Assembly: GCA_002413745.1 (NCBI GenBank)
Contig: DHXP01000002.1
Span: 2,900-49,655, forward strand
DNA: 46,756 nt
Source: Flavobacterium sp. UBA5153
GTDB taxonomy: Bacteria; Bacteroidota; Bacteroidia; Flavobacteriales; Flavobacteriaceae
Reading direction: 5' to 3'
Made by a program: the position numbers and the translations under genes. The stretch's first letter is position 1. Each line of letters starts with the position of its first letter. This document shows positions 17,991-26,900 of this stretch, one piece after another. The notes under the pieces were generated by a model. The model saw only the letters and a list, made by a program, of their open reading frames with translations. It was not told where the DNA came from and searched no databases.

Positions 17991-18880
17991 GGTGTTCTTA
18001 GCTTGGCAAGTTCCGCAAATAATTCTTTTTCTTTTTCGGTAAGGTTTGTGGGTATTTTGATTTGGTATGTAATGTATAAATCACCAAAATGGTCTTCTTT
18101 TTTATAAACAGGAAAGCCTTTTCCTTTCAGTTTCACTTTTGTGCCGTTTTGGGTTCCTGGCATTACTTTTAGTTTTACCTTGCCGTCGAAAGTGTCAACG
18201 GTAACATCGCCGCCCAATATGGCACTATATAAATCTAAATCTACAGTTGTATATAGATTATGTTTGTCCAATTTAAATTTGGTGTGGTTTTCAATGGTGA
18301 AGGTGAGGTATAAATCCCCTTTTGGACCACCATTTGAACCTTCACCGCCAAGTCCACTAATTTTTATTTGCTGACCATTTTCAACACCAGCTGGAATAGT
18401 TAGCCGAATATTTTTTCCGTTAATGGTCAAGGTTCGTTTGTGGGTTGTGTAAACATCTTTTAGGTCAAGATGCAATTCGGCATTAAAATCTTCTCCCTTA
18501 AATTGTGTACTACGGCGGCCACCTCCTCTTGCTGAACGGTCGCCAAACATGGATTCAAAAAAATCAGAATAATCACCACCGCCACCGGAAAAACCGCCTT
18601 GTTGAGAACCTCTATGGTGTTGTTGTTGCTGTTTTGATTTTTCAAACTCCTCGGCATGTTTCCAGTTTTCACCATACTGATCGTATTTTTTTCGATTCTC
18701 GGGATGGCTTAAAACCTCATTGGCTTCATTAATTTCTTTGAATTTTCGTTCGGCTTCCTTGTCGTTGGGATTTAGGTCGGGATGGTGCGTTCTCGCCAGT
18801 TTTCGATACGCTTTTTTTATCTCGGCTTCCGTTGCGTTTTTATCGATTCCCAATATTTTGTAATAGTCTATAAATGCCAT
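17987..18880 (-). CDS. cbpA: DnaJ-class co-chaperone CbpA
   Basis: A 297-residue J-domain protein that stimulates DnaK. The J-domain is residues 1-68, with the HPD tripeptide in [12 protein letters not shown] near residue 33. A Gly/Gln-rich linker ([19 protein letters not shown]) follows, and the two C-terminal substrate-binding beta-domains run from about 130 to 285. The cysteine-rich zinc finger of DnaJ is absent, which defines the CbpA type. It is the first gene of the cbpA-cbpM pair. Confidence 0.92.
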   Translation of the reverse strand: MAFIDYYKILGIDKNATEAEIKKAYRKLARTHHPDLNPNDKEAERKFKEINEANEVLSHPENRKKYDQYGENWKHAEEFEKSKQQQQHHRGSQQGGFSGGGGDYSDFFESMFGDRSARGGGRRSTQFKGEDFNAELHLDLKDVYTTHKRTLTINGKNIRLTIPAGVENGQQIKISGLGGEGSNGGPKGDLYLTFTIENHTKFKLDKHNLYTTVDLDLYSAILGGDVTVDTFDGKVKLKVMPGTQNGTKVKLKGKGFPVYKKEDHFGDLYITYQIKIPTNLTEKEKELFAELAKLRTP

Positions 18881-18962
18881 CTATTTTTTTTATTAATCGG
18901 CGGAATAACACTTTACTAAATGTTATTTATAAAGCACTTTCTGCCGATAGTTCTATTGTATG

Positions 18963-19688
18963 CTATTTTTTTAACACTTTATCCAATATGGTTTCTTTAG
19001 TAATTTTTTTTGTGCAGAAAAACCAATCTTTGCATTCTAATCCTTCATCTTTTCCTTCCATTCTGTCTTTTGCACTACCGCAAGAGCCTGCTGGAGAAAT
19101 TATCACATCATCGCCAGGTCTCCAATCAGCAGGTGTAGCAATATTAAATTCATCGGCAGTTTTTAATGCTAAAACAACACGATATAGCTCGTCAAAATTA
19201 CGTCCAAGACTCAAAGGATAATATATTATGGTGCGAATAATTCCTTTCGGGTCTATTACAAATACAGCACGAACAGCTTTTGTGCTACTTTCTCCAGGCA
19301 TAATCATTCCGTATTTTTTGGCAACATTCATTGTGATATCTTCAATTAAAGGGAATTTAACTTCTATGTTTTTCATTCCTCTATATTCTATTTTTTGTTG
19401 AATTGTCCTCAACCAAGCGATGTGACTGTATAAACCATCAACTGACAAGCCAACAAGTTTGCAGCCAGCTTCTAAAAACTTGTCTTCCATACTTGCAAAA
19501 GTCATAAATTCAGTGGTGCAAACTGGGGTAAAATCTGCTGGATGGCTAAATAAAATCACCCAACTGCCTTTGTAATCAGCGGGAAAATTTATTTCTCCCT
19601 GGGTTGTTACAGCTTTGAATTCGGATGCTGCATCTCCAATTCTTGGCATTGATACTTGTACTTGTTCTGTAGTTTCCATTGTTTCCAT
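18963..19688 (-). CDS. Peroxiredoxin (Prx6/AhpC-TSA class)
   Basis: A thiol peroxidase of about 241 residues. The peroxidatic Cys is in SHPADFTPVCTTEF, followed by AWLRTIQQKIEYRG, and the conserved Arg is in AVRAVFVIDPKGIIR. The C-terminal arm adds three more Cys (PAGSCGSAKDRM, LECKDW, FFCTKK), as in archaeal-type long Prx6-like enzymes in which a C-terminal disulfide forms. The ATG at 19688 is preferred, giving METMETTEQ; the longer frame from 19739 is unlikely. It acts in the cytoplasm against H2O2 and organic peroxides. Confidence 0.88.
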   Translation of the reverse strand: METMETTEQVQVSMPRIGDAASEFKAVTTQGEINFPADYKGSWVILFSHPADFTPVCTTEFMTFASMEDKFLEAGCKLVGLSVDGLYSHIAWLRTIQQKIEYRGMKNIEVKFPLIEDITMNVAKKYGMIMPGESSTKAVRAVFVIDPKGIIRTIIYYPLSLGRNFDELYRVVLALKTADEFNIATPADWRPGDDVIISPAGSCGSAKDRMEGKDEGLECKDWFFCTKKITKETILDKVLKK

Positions 19689-19857
19689 TTTTAAAATAAT
19701 ATTAATTGTGATAAATGTATTTTTTCGACTTGAAATCAATATCCATTATCTACACAACCCTAGTGTAAAAACTAGAATATTTGACTATCAAATTTAATCA
19801 TTTTTTCCTTGCCAAAATAGGAATAATATGTTTTATTATAGGAAGTTACAAAAATAT

Positions 19858-19882
19858 AAAAAGCCCCAATTTGGAGCTTTTT
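19858..19882 (-). terminator. Intrinsic terminator of the retron transcript
   Basis: On the minus strand an AAAAAGC...GCTTTTT stem with inner CC/GG pairs and loop AAATT is followed by a T-rich tail, about 30 bp past the reverse transcriptase stop. It separates the retron from the peroxiredoxin gene, so the latter is probably not part of the retron unit. Confidence 0.75.
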
Positions 19883-19912
19883 TTATATAATTTTTCAAAA
19901 AAAGTTACTTTT

Positions 19913-20974
19913 TTAAACCAGCAATGGTACAGACTTTTTAACTTTAGAGTCCTGTTTCTTTTTTAGGTCAATGAGAAATGCCTTATAATCAATGAATTCA
20001 GTATCTTTCTGGTTTATCTGTAAAACGAAATTTATTTTCCCTAACAAATGTTCCAGATAATTCGCTTGGTTTATTTCTTTATAAACACGATGCTCGTCAA
20101 AACCAAATTTTTTGATGTAGTACATTGCTTGCCTCAATTCATTGCGTTTATGGAACACGACTTGTGGTTTGTCGTTTACCACAATGCCCGTCACGGTTTG
20201 TCGGGTGTTGGGGGTCATCAGTTTTGTTTTGCTTTTATTGATATGAAGATTCAGATTTTCGATGGTGTCAGTTACTTTATCGAGCAGTCCATTTTCGTCA
20301 AAGTTGCCGGAAAAACTCAAGTCGTCCGCATAACGGGTATATCTGATTTTTTCTTTTTTGCAAAAATCAGAAATGATAGCATCGGCTTCATTGAAAATCA
20401 AATTGGAAAGGTACGGACTTGTTGGCGCTCCTTGTGGCAAAGCGTTGTCTCGTGTGCAGAGTTTAGCAAGAAGATTTGACACCATTTTTGAATAATCCAA
20501 TTCCAGAAAAACTTTTTCGACAGTCTCAATTTTTATGGATAGGAAGAAGTTTTCCAAATCTAGCGTGAAAACTTTAGGTTGGTTTTTATGAAATTTCAGG
20601 TTTTCTATGAGGCTTGTTTTAGGTTTATAGGCTTTGGCAAAAGGACTTACCGGCACATTTTCAAGGATATTTTTGAGAATCCAGATTTGTATTTCCTTCA
20701 AACTGGGGAGTGGCTCGGATATGGGTCTTTTCTTGCCATTTTTTTTGGTAATTTCAAAATCTCTGTAGTAATAGGAGGTGTGAAGAGCTGCTTTTTTGAG
20801 GTATTCTTTTTTGTAACCCACAAGTTCCGACAAATGGGAAGGATTATAAATAACCGGAACATTGTGCGAAAACAACACTCCCGCATAGGCCAAACAATGT
20901 TGGATATTTCTATTCGATAGACCCTTTTTTGTGGCTTCGGTGGTAAAATCGTCTTTGTATTTTGTGAAATCCAT
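19913..20974 (-). CDS. Retron reverse transcriptase
   Basis: A 353-residue RNA-directed DNA polymerase. Seen motifs: RT1-2 region RKKR-like EITKKNGKKRPISEP at 74-88, an NLKFH at 125-129 at the place of the retron NAxxH motif, catalytic Asp139 in FTLDLENFFLSI, the retron-type LPQGAPTSP at 179-187, the catalytic YADD box at 215-218, and VTG at 261-263, which marks retron RTs in domain 7. No maturase, endonuclease or Cas domain follows. The ATG at 20974 is chosen. The frame is open to a GTG at 21115, but that stretch is packed with hairpins and is better read as the non-coding msr-msd region. Retrons make branched msDNA and many act in anti-phage defence. Confidence 0.88.
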   Translation of the reverse strand: MDFTKYKDDFTTEATKKGLSNRNIQHCLAYAGVLFSHNVPVIYNPSHLSELVGYKKEYLKKAALHTSYYYRDFEITKKNGKKRPISEPLPSLKEIQIWILKNILENVPVSPFAKAYKPKTSLIENLKFHKNQPKVFTLDLENFFLSIKIETVEKVFLELDYSKMVSNLLAKLCTRDNALPQGAPTSPYLSNLIFNEADAIISDFCKKEKIRYTRYADDLSFSGNFDENGLLDKVTDTIENLNLHINKSKTKLMTPNTRQTVTGIVVNDKPQVVFHKRNELRQAMYYIKKFGFDEHRVYKEINQANYLEHLLGKINFVLQINQKDTEFIDYKAFLIDLKKKQDSKVKKSVPLLV

Positions 20975-21156
20975 GGCTTTTAAAATCATTAATGGAGTGG
21001 GAAACAAAATTCCCACTCCAGTTAAGAACACGGGTTTAAAAGGTTCGGAGCTCTGCGGAGATCCTTTTAAACCCAGTTGCTTGAAAAAGCATTCAATTAC
21101 AGAGTAGTGACTCACGACTCCTCATCAGCCGGAGCTGACGAAATCATCGGAAAAAA
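20975..21156 (-). ncRNA. Candidate retron msr-msd RNA
   Basis: The 182 nt between the 39-residue ORF and the reverse transcriptase fold into successive hairpins. On the minus strand: 21123-21140 (7 bp with one G-U pair, loop TCCG), 21102-21120 (GAGT/ACTC and GTG/CAC around one mismatch), 21078-21091 (5 bp, loop TTTC), a long stem 21032-21074 (12 perfect pairs, GGGTTTAAAAGG with CCTTTTAAACCC), and 20993-21020 (11 perfect pairs, loop TTTTGT). Short stems followed by a long stem just before a retron RT match the msr then msd order. The G-U pair favours the minus strand as the RNA. I could not find convincing a1/a2 flanking repeats or fix the branching G, so boundaries are approximate. Confidence 0.6.
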
Positions 21157-21276
21157 CTAGAAGGTCAATTCGTTTTGGCTCGGAACAAATATTGTTTTCC
21201 TGTCCAATTTTGGAATTTTACTCTTCAAATCTTCTTTGATCCATTCTTCTTTTTTTATTTTTTTACTCGGTTCCAT
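21157..21276 (-). CDS. Small ORF (39 aa) at the head of the retron unit
   Basis: An ATG at 21276 opens a 39-residue frame ending at TAG 21157-21159, directly before the hairpin-rich region. The product is Lys/Glu-rich and charged (MEPSKKIKKEEWIKEDLKSK, then IPKLDRKTIFVPSQNELTF), with codon use like the neighbouring genes. It was not recognised as a known family. Position in front of the candidate msr-msd and the reverse transcriptase, same strand and no terminator between, suggests one transcript. It could be a retron accessory or toxin-like peptide, a leader peptide, or chance. Confidence 0.5.
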   Translation of the reverse strand: MEPSKKIKKEEWIKEDLKSKIPKLDRKTIFVPSQNELTF

Positions 21277-21426
21277 TCTAAAGGTTTAAACTTAATTTGT
21301 AATATCTAATATAGTTGCTGACAGTGTTTTAAATAGAAAAAATAAAGTATAAATTTACAAAAATAATATTTATGAATTGTTATTAAAACATAATATATTT
21401 ATCCTAATTTTACTTAAAACGCATTC

Positions 21427-22590
21427 CTAATATAATTTCCTGAATCGTTTATGAGGTAAATAAGTGATAATAATTTCGATTATTCGTGTAATCCAATAAG
21501 AAACCCAGTTGATGAATTTCGACGACAAACCATCCGTTAATTTTAGTGATTCCGGAGTTATTCTTTCGCATTGGGACATAATTTGGTTAAGATGCAAATG
21601 GAATTCATTAGAAAATTCAGAAGAATCGATTGCCACGTTCATTTCGATACTCGCAAACGAACTCAAATTATTCAAATTGAAAGAACCTATCGTAGTCCAA
21701 TTGTTGTCTATCACGGCAGCTTTTCCGTGCAAAATGGAATTTTCCCATTCGTAAAGTTCTATGTTATAACCCAGAAGTTTGGAATAAAAATGGCAACTGG
21801 CTCGTCTTGCCATAGGAAGATCTGATATTCCGGATAAAATCAATTTAATTTTTACATTGTTCCGGGATGCTTTTTTCAAGGTGTTAATCAATTTTCTGCC
21901 GGGAAGAAAATAACTTCCCACTATTATAATTTCTTTTTTGGCACTGCCAATTGATTTTATGTAGGCCTTATAAATTTCAGTTTTCCTTTTCAACCAATCA
22001 TTTTGAAGAACGCTAACGGTGGTTTCCCCACTAGTATAAATAACGGATGCTATTTTTTTTCTGTTCACGCGTCTTTTTCTAAAATAAATATCCAGACATA
22101 GTTTGCTAAGTGATGCTGCGATTTTTGCGTCATTTATTTGAACCGCATAGTCAAGCCAAGGCTCTTTGGTTGCGGTTCCACGGTATTTGTTGGCAATATT
22201 GATTCCGCCAATTAGTGCGATTTTTGAATCTACAACGACTACTTTATGATGTAATCTTCTGCCAAGATAAAAGGAACTTGCCGAGAATAAAGGAGCAAAA
22301 AACCGAATATTGATCCCATATTGTTTCAGTTCATTTATTTTTTCCAAAGGGAAAGAAAAAGAGCCAAAACCGTCAATCAGAATGTATATTTTGACGTTAC
22401 GGGAAGCGGCTTCTTTTAATGCCTCAATGATTTTTTTTCCTGTTGTGTCGTTTTCGAAAATATAGATTTGAATATGGATTTCAAATTTGGAATCCAAAAT
22501 AATCCTTTCCAAACGGGAGAAATAGTCTTCGCCGCTATGAATAAGCACCAAATTTTCGGCAGTGGAAAAGCTATTGATATTACTCAACAT
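21427..22590 (-). CDS. Phospholipase D-family protein (cardiolipin synthase-like)
   Basis: A 387-residue protein with two HKD motifs: LHHKVVVVD near residues 113-121 and LHGKAAVID near 283-291, each followed by the usual GGxN or GSFN strand (IGGINIANKYRG, IGSFNLNN). This is the arrangement of bacterial cardiolipin synthases and related phosphatidyltransferases; there are no N-terminal TM helices, but a hydrophobic C-terminal segment (WVSYWITRIIEIIITYL) could bind the membrane. It overlaps the M50 protease gene by 11 bp and is the last gene of the long leftward block. Confidence 0.85.
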   Translation of the reverse strand: MLSNINSFSTAENLVLIHSGEDYFSRLERIILDSKFEIHIQIYIFENDTTGKKIIEALKEAASRNVKIYILIDGFGSFSFPLEKINELKQYGINIRFFAPLFSASSFYLGRRLHHKVVVVDSKIALIGGINIANKYRGTATKEPWLDYAVQINDAKIAASLSKLCLDIYFRKRRVNRKKIASVIYTSGETTVSVLQNDWLKRKTEIYKAYIKSIGSAKKEIIIVGSYFLPGRKLINTLKKASRNNVKIKLILSGISDLPMARRASCHFYSKLLGYNIELYEWENSILHGKAAVIDNNWTTIGSFNLNNLSSFASIEMNVAIDSSEFSNEFHLHLNQIMSQCERITPESLKLTDGLSSKFINWVSYWITRIIEIIITYLPHKRFRKLY

Positions 22591-23680
22591 TTATTCTTTT
22601 TTCTTTAGCCTCTTTTATCAAAATAAATTCCAAAAGATTCTCTATGTCCAAAGTACCCAGGAACTGTTTGTTTTCCATCACTAGCATCAAAGATGATTTA
22701 TTTTTGTATACCAACTCAAAAATGTCTTCTAAAAGCGCATCGGCTTGGAGGAAAATTAAGTTCCTGTTCATAATGGTATAAATGAATTGATTTTCATCTT
22801 TTTTTGAAAGTGCTTTTATAATTTCGTCACGGTTAAGCGTTCCAATTGGCTCGCTGTTTTCGGTCACCAAAAAATTCTTGTATTGACTGTCAAGGAGCAT
22901 TTTGACGGCGGTTTCCAGCGTTTCATTGGATTCGATAGTTTGGTATTGTCTCATTAAAATGTCCCTGACTTTATAGCCTTTGAGCATATATTTTGACTCT
23001 GTATAATCTGCTTCAATCTGTGCACCCATAAAGACAAACAGACCAATAAATATCAAAAACGGATTGGTAAAAAAACCTAAAAAAACAAAACCTATTGCCA
23101 ATATCTGGCCAATTCGTGCCGCAATTTTTGTTGCAACATTTCTTTTCAGTCTGTAAGATAATATTGCCCGTAATACTCTTCCTCCATCCATGGGGAAAGC
23201 TGGAATTAAATTGAATATCGACAACCAAATGTTTACTAAAAAGAAGTTAAGAAAGAAATTACTGCCGTTAATTCCGTTTGATAATTGGGCAATCATTTCC
23301 TCGGAGTTATTGGGTAGACGAATAAATAATCCGGTTATCAATGCCAAAGTAATGTTTACCAATGGACCCGCAAGGGCAACTATTAGTTCTTCCGAAGGTT
23401 TTTCGGGTAATTTTTCCAAACGAGCCAATCCGCCGATGGGCAAAAGGGTTATGTCCTTGGTTTTTATATTATAATTTTTTGCAGCTAAAGCATGCCCCAA
23501 CTCGTGTAGAAAAACGGTCACAAAAATGCATAAAATAAATAGCACAGACCATATTATTTGTGCCGTATTTTGACCTGATTTGTAGTTGATGTAAACAATG
23601 AATACAATAAGTAAGGAGAATGTCCAGTGAATAAATAAACCTATACCTGCAATTTTTCCGAGTTTAAATGCTCCTTTCAT
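22580..23680 (-). CDS. Membrane site-2-type M50 metalloprotease with CBS domains
   Basis: A 366-residue polytopic protein. TM segments fill residues 1-210, with the zinc motif HELGH at 59-63 and the second metal motif NLIPAFPMDGGR near 157-168. From about 235 two CBS domains follow (VRDILMRQYQTIESNETLETAVKMLL and YTIMNRNLIFLQADALLEDIFELV), which bind adenine nucleotides and may regulate proteolysis. Members cut membrane-bound regulators or clean membranes. It lies between DUF2784 and the PLD-like gene. Confidence 0.9.
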   Translation of the reverse strand: MKGAFKLGKIAGIGLFIHWTFSLLIVFIVYINYKSGQNTAQIIWSVLFILCIFVTVFLHELGHALAAKNYNIKTKDITLLPIGGLARLEKLPEKPSEELIVALAGPLVNITLALITGLFIRLPNNSEEMIAQLSNGINGSNFFLNFFLVNIWLSIFNLIPAFPMDGGRVLRAILSYRLKRNVATKIAARIGQILAIGFVFLGFFTNPFLIFIGLFVFMGAQIEADYTESKYMLKGYKVRDILMRQYQTIESNETLETAVKMLLDSQYKNFLVTENSEPIGTLNRDEIIKALSKKDENQFIYTIMNRNLIFLQADALLEDIFELVYKNKSSLMLVMENKQFLGTLDIENLLEFILIKEAKEKRINVE

Positions 23681-23797
23681 TTTTCTGATTTTTTAATATG
23701 ATTATCCTTAATCTTTCCTAAAAAAATATGGACTTGCTAACTTAGTCAGCATATAAATTTAAGAATAAAATTTTGATTTTTAGGCATATCTGTTTTT

Positions 23798-24184
23798 TTA
23801 CTTTCTTTCCAAAATCCTTTTCCTTACGGCAAAATAAATACTGATAAAAAATGCCGTAAAAAATACAATTGCCGTTGCGGTGTCAACCAAATTTTCAGGC
23901 AGGTTTATTCCGGTTATCTTTAGAATCAGGAAATGGATATATGAATTGCTGTCATCTGTATAGCCTAGAAGTTGACGTACTTTCCAATGCCAATCCGTGA
24001 AAGGGCAATAACCAATGCCGTACCAAATTCCTAATATAAACCAGGAAAAAGCGGTAAGTGACAATGTAATCAAATTGGCAAATCGCCATCGCGGAATAAT
24101 CCAGCCAAAAATATTGAACAAAATAAGAACGGTATGAAACAGAATAAAAAAATAATCGATAATTTGAAGAATAAGTTTACTCAT
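23798..24184 (-). CDS. DUF2784 family membrane protein
   Basis: A 128-residue protein with three to four TM helices and the DUF2784 hallmarks: IIPRWRFANLITLSLTAFSW, then GIWYGIGYCPFTDWHW and VRQLLGYTDDSNSYI. No biochemical function is known for the family. The ATG at 24184 is preferred over 24202. It follows the P-type ATPase by 21 bp and is likely co-transcribed. Confidence 0.82.
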   Translation of the reverse strand: MSKLILQIIDYFFILFHTVLILFNIFGWIIPRWRFANLITLSLTAFSWFILGIWYGIGYCPFTDWHWKVRQLLGYTDDSNSYIHFLILKITGINLPENLVDTATAIVFFTAFFISIYFAVRKRILERK

Positions 24185-24205
24185 AACATTTTGTAAAAAC
24201 AATTA

Positions 24206-26815
24206 TCATGAATGCTGTTTTTTATTTTTTAGGCGGATTACCAATTTTTCTATTTCGACAGCCCAAAATATAATACTCGATGTAGCAATGGCTATTGCCA
24301 ATTCAGTAATGGTGAGTGGTTTTGTTTTGAAAACAATATTCAAGAAAGGTATGTATATAATCATCATTTGAAGTACAACAGTAAGGACTATAGCACCTAA
24401 AAGAGGCTTATTTGAAAACACGCCAATTTTAAAAAGAGATTCTCGATTGGAACGAACTGCCATTATATGTCCCAACTGACTAAAGCAAAGTACTGTAAAA
24501 GTCATTGTTTGCCAATGTGTATCTCCGTTGTTTATTGCCAAAAACTGAATGCTAAGTGTTGAAAAACCCATTAATAAACCTAACCATAAAATATCTATTG
24601 CCATACCTCCTGAAAAAATATTCTGCTTCGGATTTCTTGGCGGACGCTCCATTATGCCTCCTTCGGCAGGTTCTGAAGCAAGTGCTAATCCAGGCAAACC
24701 ATCGGTTACAAGATTTATCCAAAGAATGTGTATGGCGAGCAAAGGAATTGGCAATCCGAAAAACGGAGCCAGAAAAATAACCCAAATTTCCCCTGAATTT
24801 CCAGTCATGATGTACTTGATGAATTTCAAAATATTGTCATAAATCTTCCGTCCGTGTTTGATTGCAACCACGATGGTGGCAAAATTATCATCAAGTAAAA
24901 TCATATGCGATGCTTCTTTAGAAACTTCGGTGCCGTTGATTCCCATCGCTATCCCAATATCCGCATTTTTAAGTGCAGGAGCATCATTCACTCCATCTCC
25001 CGTCATCGCCACAAATTGACCTCTGGCTTGCAATGCAGTGACGATTTTTAATTTTTGTTCAGGATTTACACGGGCATATACACGAACTTTTTCGACAACG
25101 GCTTCAAATTCTTTTGTGGATAATGCGTTAAGTTGGGAATCGCTCAATACAAGATCTTCTTCGGAAGTGATGATTCCCAGTTGTACCGCAATGGCTTTTG
25201 CGGTAAGTTTGTGATCACCGGTAATCATTACTGGAATAATTCCGGCTTGTTTACATTCGGCAACCGCCTGTTTTGCTTCGTCTCTTGGCGGATCAATCAT
25301 TCCTGTAAAACCTATTAATGTCAATGAGGATTCAATTTCATCCACATTAAGAAATTCAGGTAAACTGGATATTTCTTTTATGGCATATCCAATCACTCGA
25401 TACCCTTTTTCGGCCATTTCATTTGATTTCGATTCAAATTCAGGAATTCGCAGTTTTTGGTTTTCGACCAATTTATCATATAATACATCGACCGCGCCTT
25501 TGACAATAACAATTATCCCGCCTGCCTGTCCGGTAGGCAGGTTTTTAGTTTGGTGTAAAGTAGTCATACATTTTCTTGATGAATCAAAGGGAAGTTCTGA
25601 AATTCTTGGATATTTTTGTTCCAATTCTATTTTATCGATATTTTTTTTGGATGCATATTGCACCAAAGCCGTTTCGGTGGAATCACCCAACCATTTTTCA
25701 TTTTTATTTTTCGAAACATCATTGTTCAAAGCCATCGCTTGAATCAAGCCAATATCTTGAAAAAAGTCAGCATTAAATTTTATATTGGGAGTTTCATAAA
25801 TTTCCTGAACAGTCATTTTATTCTGGGTAAGCGTTCCTGTTTTATCCGAGCAGATATAGGTAACTGATCCAAGTGTTTCAACGGCAGCAAGTTTTCGAAT
25901 AAGGGCATTGCTTTTTACCAATCGCTTGGCGCCAAATGCCAACGCAATGGTAACCACTGCCGGTAATGCTTCAGGAATGGCGGCAACGGCCAGTGAAATG
26001 GAGATTAATAAAATGGCTAAAATGGGCTCGCCACGCAACCAACCAATCATAAAAATAATGATACATATGATAATGATTACAACGGATAGGTGTTTGCCAA
26101 AAGCGGTTAACCTTTTTTGTAACGGTGTTGTCGTTCCGTCAGTCTGAATCATTTTGGCGATAAGCCCCAGTTCAGTGTTCATTCCGGTTGCTATCACATA
26201 AGCAACTCCTCGGCCATTTGTGATAAATGTTCCCTTGAATCCCATATTAGTTCGGTCGCCAATTGAATAATCTCCTTCCGGAAGTTTATCAATATTCTTT
26301 TCAACGTTGTGGGATTCGCCCGTAAGTGCCGATTCATCCACTTTAATTTGGTGGGTTTCAATAAACCTGACATCGGCAGGAATGCTATTTCCTGTTTCTA
26401 GAAGCACTACATCTCCAGGAACCAAATCGGACACAAGAATTTCAACAGTTTTTCCTTCACGTAAAACTCTTGCGTGACTGTTTACCATTTTTTTTAATGC
26501 GTCTATTGCTTTTTCCGCTTTATACTCTTGCGAAAATCCGACGATGGCATTAATTATTATTATGGCGAGAATAATTATGGTGTCTGTTAAATCGCCAATA
26601 ATTCCCGAAATAACTGCCGCTGCGATAAGGATAAGAATCATAAAATCAGTTAGCTGATGAAGCAAAATATGCAGAACAGTCCTCTTTTTTTTGTCCTCAA
26701 TCTGGTTTTTTCCGTATTCAGACAAGCGTTGCAAAGCGGTTAGATTATCAATTCCGGACGGAGTCGTTTCTAACAATTGCGCTATTTCTGAAAGAGGAAG
26801 TAAATGCCAGTTCAT
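24206..26815 (-). CDS. Cation-translocating P-type ATPase (Ca2+-type)
   Basis: An 869-residue P2-type ATPase. The actuator motif TGES is near 165, the ion-site motif PEALP is at 281-285 in TM4 (AVAAIPEALPAVVTIALAFG), the phosphorylated Asp324 is in SDKTGTLTQNK, and the hinge is MTGDGVNDAPALK. Ten TM helices and an N-terminal cation ATPase domain are visible, so Ca2+ (or Mn2+) export is likely. A short palindromic repeat at 25521-25541 lies in frame inside the nucleotide-binding domain, adding residues NLPTGQAGG around 425-432. The frame remains open, so the protein is probably functional. Confidence 0.92.
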   Translation of the reverse strand: MNWHLLPLSEIAQLLETTPSGIDNLTALQRLSEYGKNQIEDKKKRTVLHILLHQLTDFMILILIAAAVISGIIGDLTDTIIILAIIIINAIVGFSQEYKAEKAIDALKKMVNSHARVLREGKTVEILVSDLVPGDVVLLETGNSIPADVRFIETHQIKVDESALTGESHNVEKNIDKLPEGDYSIGDRTNMGFKGTFITNGRGVAYVIATGMNTELGLIAKMIQTDGTTTPLQKRLTAFGKHLSVVIIIICIIIFMIGWLRGEPILAILLISISLAVAAIPEALPAVVTIALAFGAKRLVKSNALIRKLAAVETLGSVTYICSDKTGTLTQNKMTVQEIYETPNIKFNADFFQDIGLIQAMALNNDVSKNKNEKWLGDSTETALVQYASKKNIDKIELEQKYPRISELPFDSSRKCMTTLHQTKNLPTGQAGGIIVIVKGAVDVLYDKLVENQKLRIPEFESKSNEMAEKGYRVIGYAIKEISSLPEFLNVDEIESSLTLIGFTGMIDPPRDEAKQAVAECKQAGIIPVMITGDHKLTAKAIAVQLGIITSEEDLVLSDSQLNALSTKEFEAVVEKVRVYARVNPEQKLKIVTALQARGQFVAMTGDGVNDAPALKNADIGIAMGINGTEVSKEASHMILLDDNFATIVVAIKHGRKIYDNILKFIKYIMTGNSGEIWVIFLAPFFGLPIPLLAIHILWINLVTDGLPGLALASEPAEGGIMERPPRNPKQNIFSGGMAIDILWLGLLMGFSTLSIQFLAINNGDTHWQTMTFTVLCFSQLGHIMAVRSNRESLFKIGVFSNKPLLGAIVLTVVLQMMIIYIPFLNIVFKTKPLTITELAIAIATSSIIFWAVEIEKLVIRLKNKKQHS
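25521..25541. repeat. Short palindromic repeat inserted in frame in the P-type ATPase gene
   Basis: Perfect 7-bp arms CCTGCCT (25521-25527) and AGGCAGG (25535-25541) around a 7-bp centre. Read in the gene it encodes the low-complexity peptide LPTGQAG, which interrupts the otherwise ordinary sequence HQTKN-IIVIVKGAVD. Similar GC-rich palindromes recur in Bacteroidota genomes, within and between genes. Confidence 0.7.
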
Positions 26816-26900
26816 CTTTATGTTATTTTAATTTTAAAATTCACCTTCAAGATGAGATAATTTTGCTGGATAATTTCTAACACTTTTTAGTGTAATGACT

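Noticed and set aside
18963-19688. Peroxiredoxin as part of the retron
   Set aside because: A clear terminator at 19858-19882 separates them and the protein is an ordinary housekeeping type.
20975-21115. RT reading frame extended to a GTG at 21115
   Set aside because: The added residues have no RT similarity and the DNA is filled with hairpins; the ATG at 20974 gives a normal retron RT length.
21427-22590. PLD-like protein as a retron effector nuclease
   Set aside because: It overlaps the M50 gene upstream and has two HKD motifs as in cardiolipin synthases, so it belongs to the neighbouring block.
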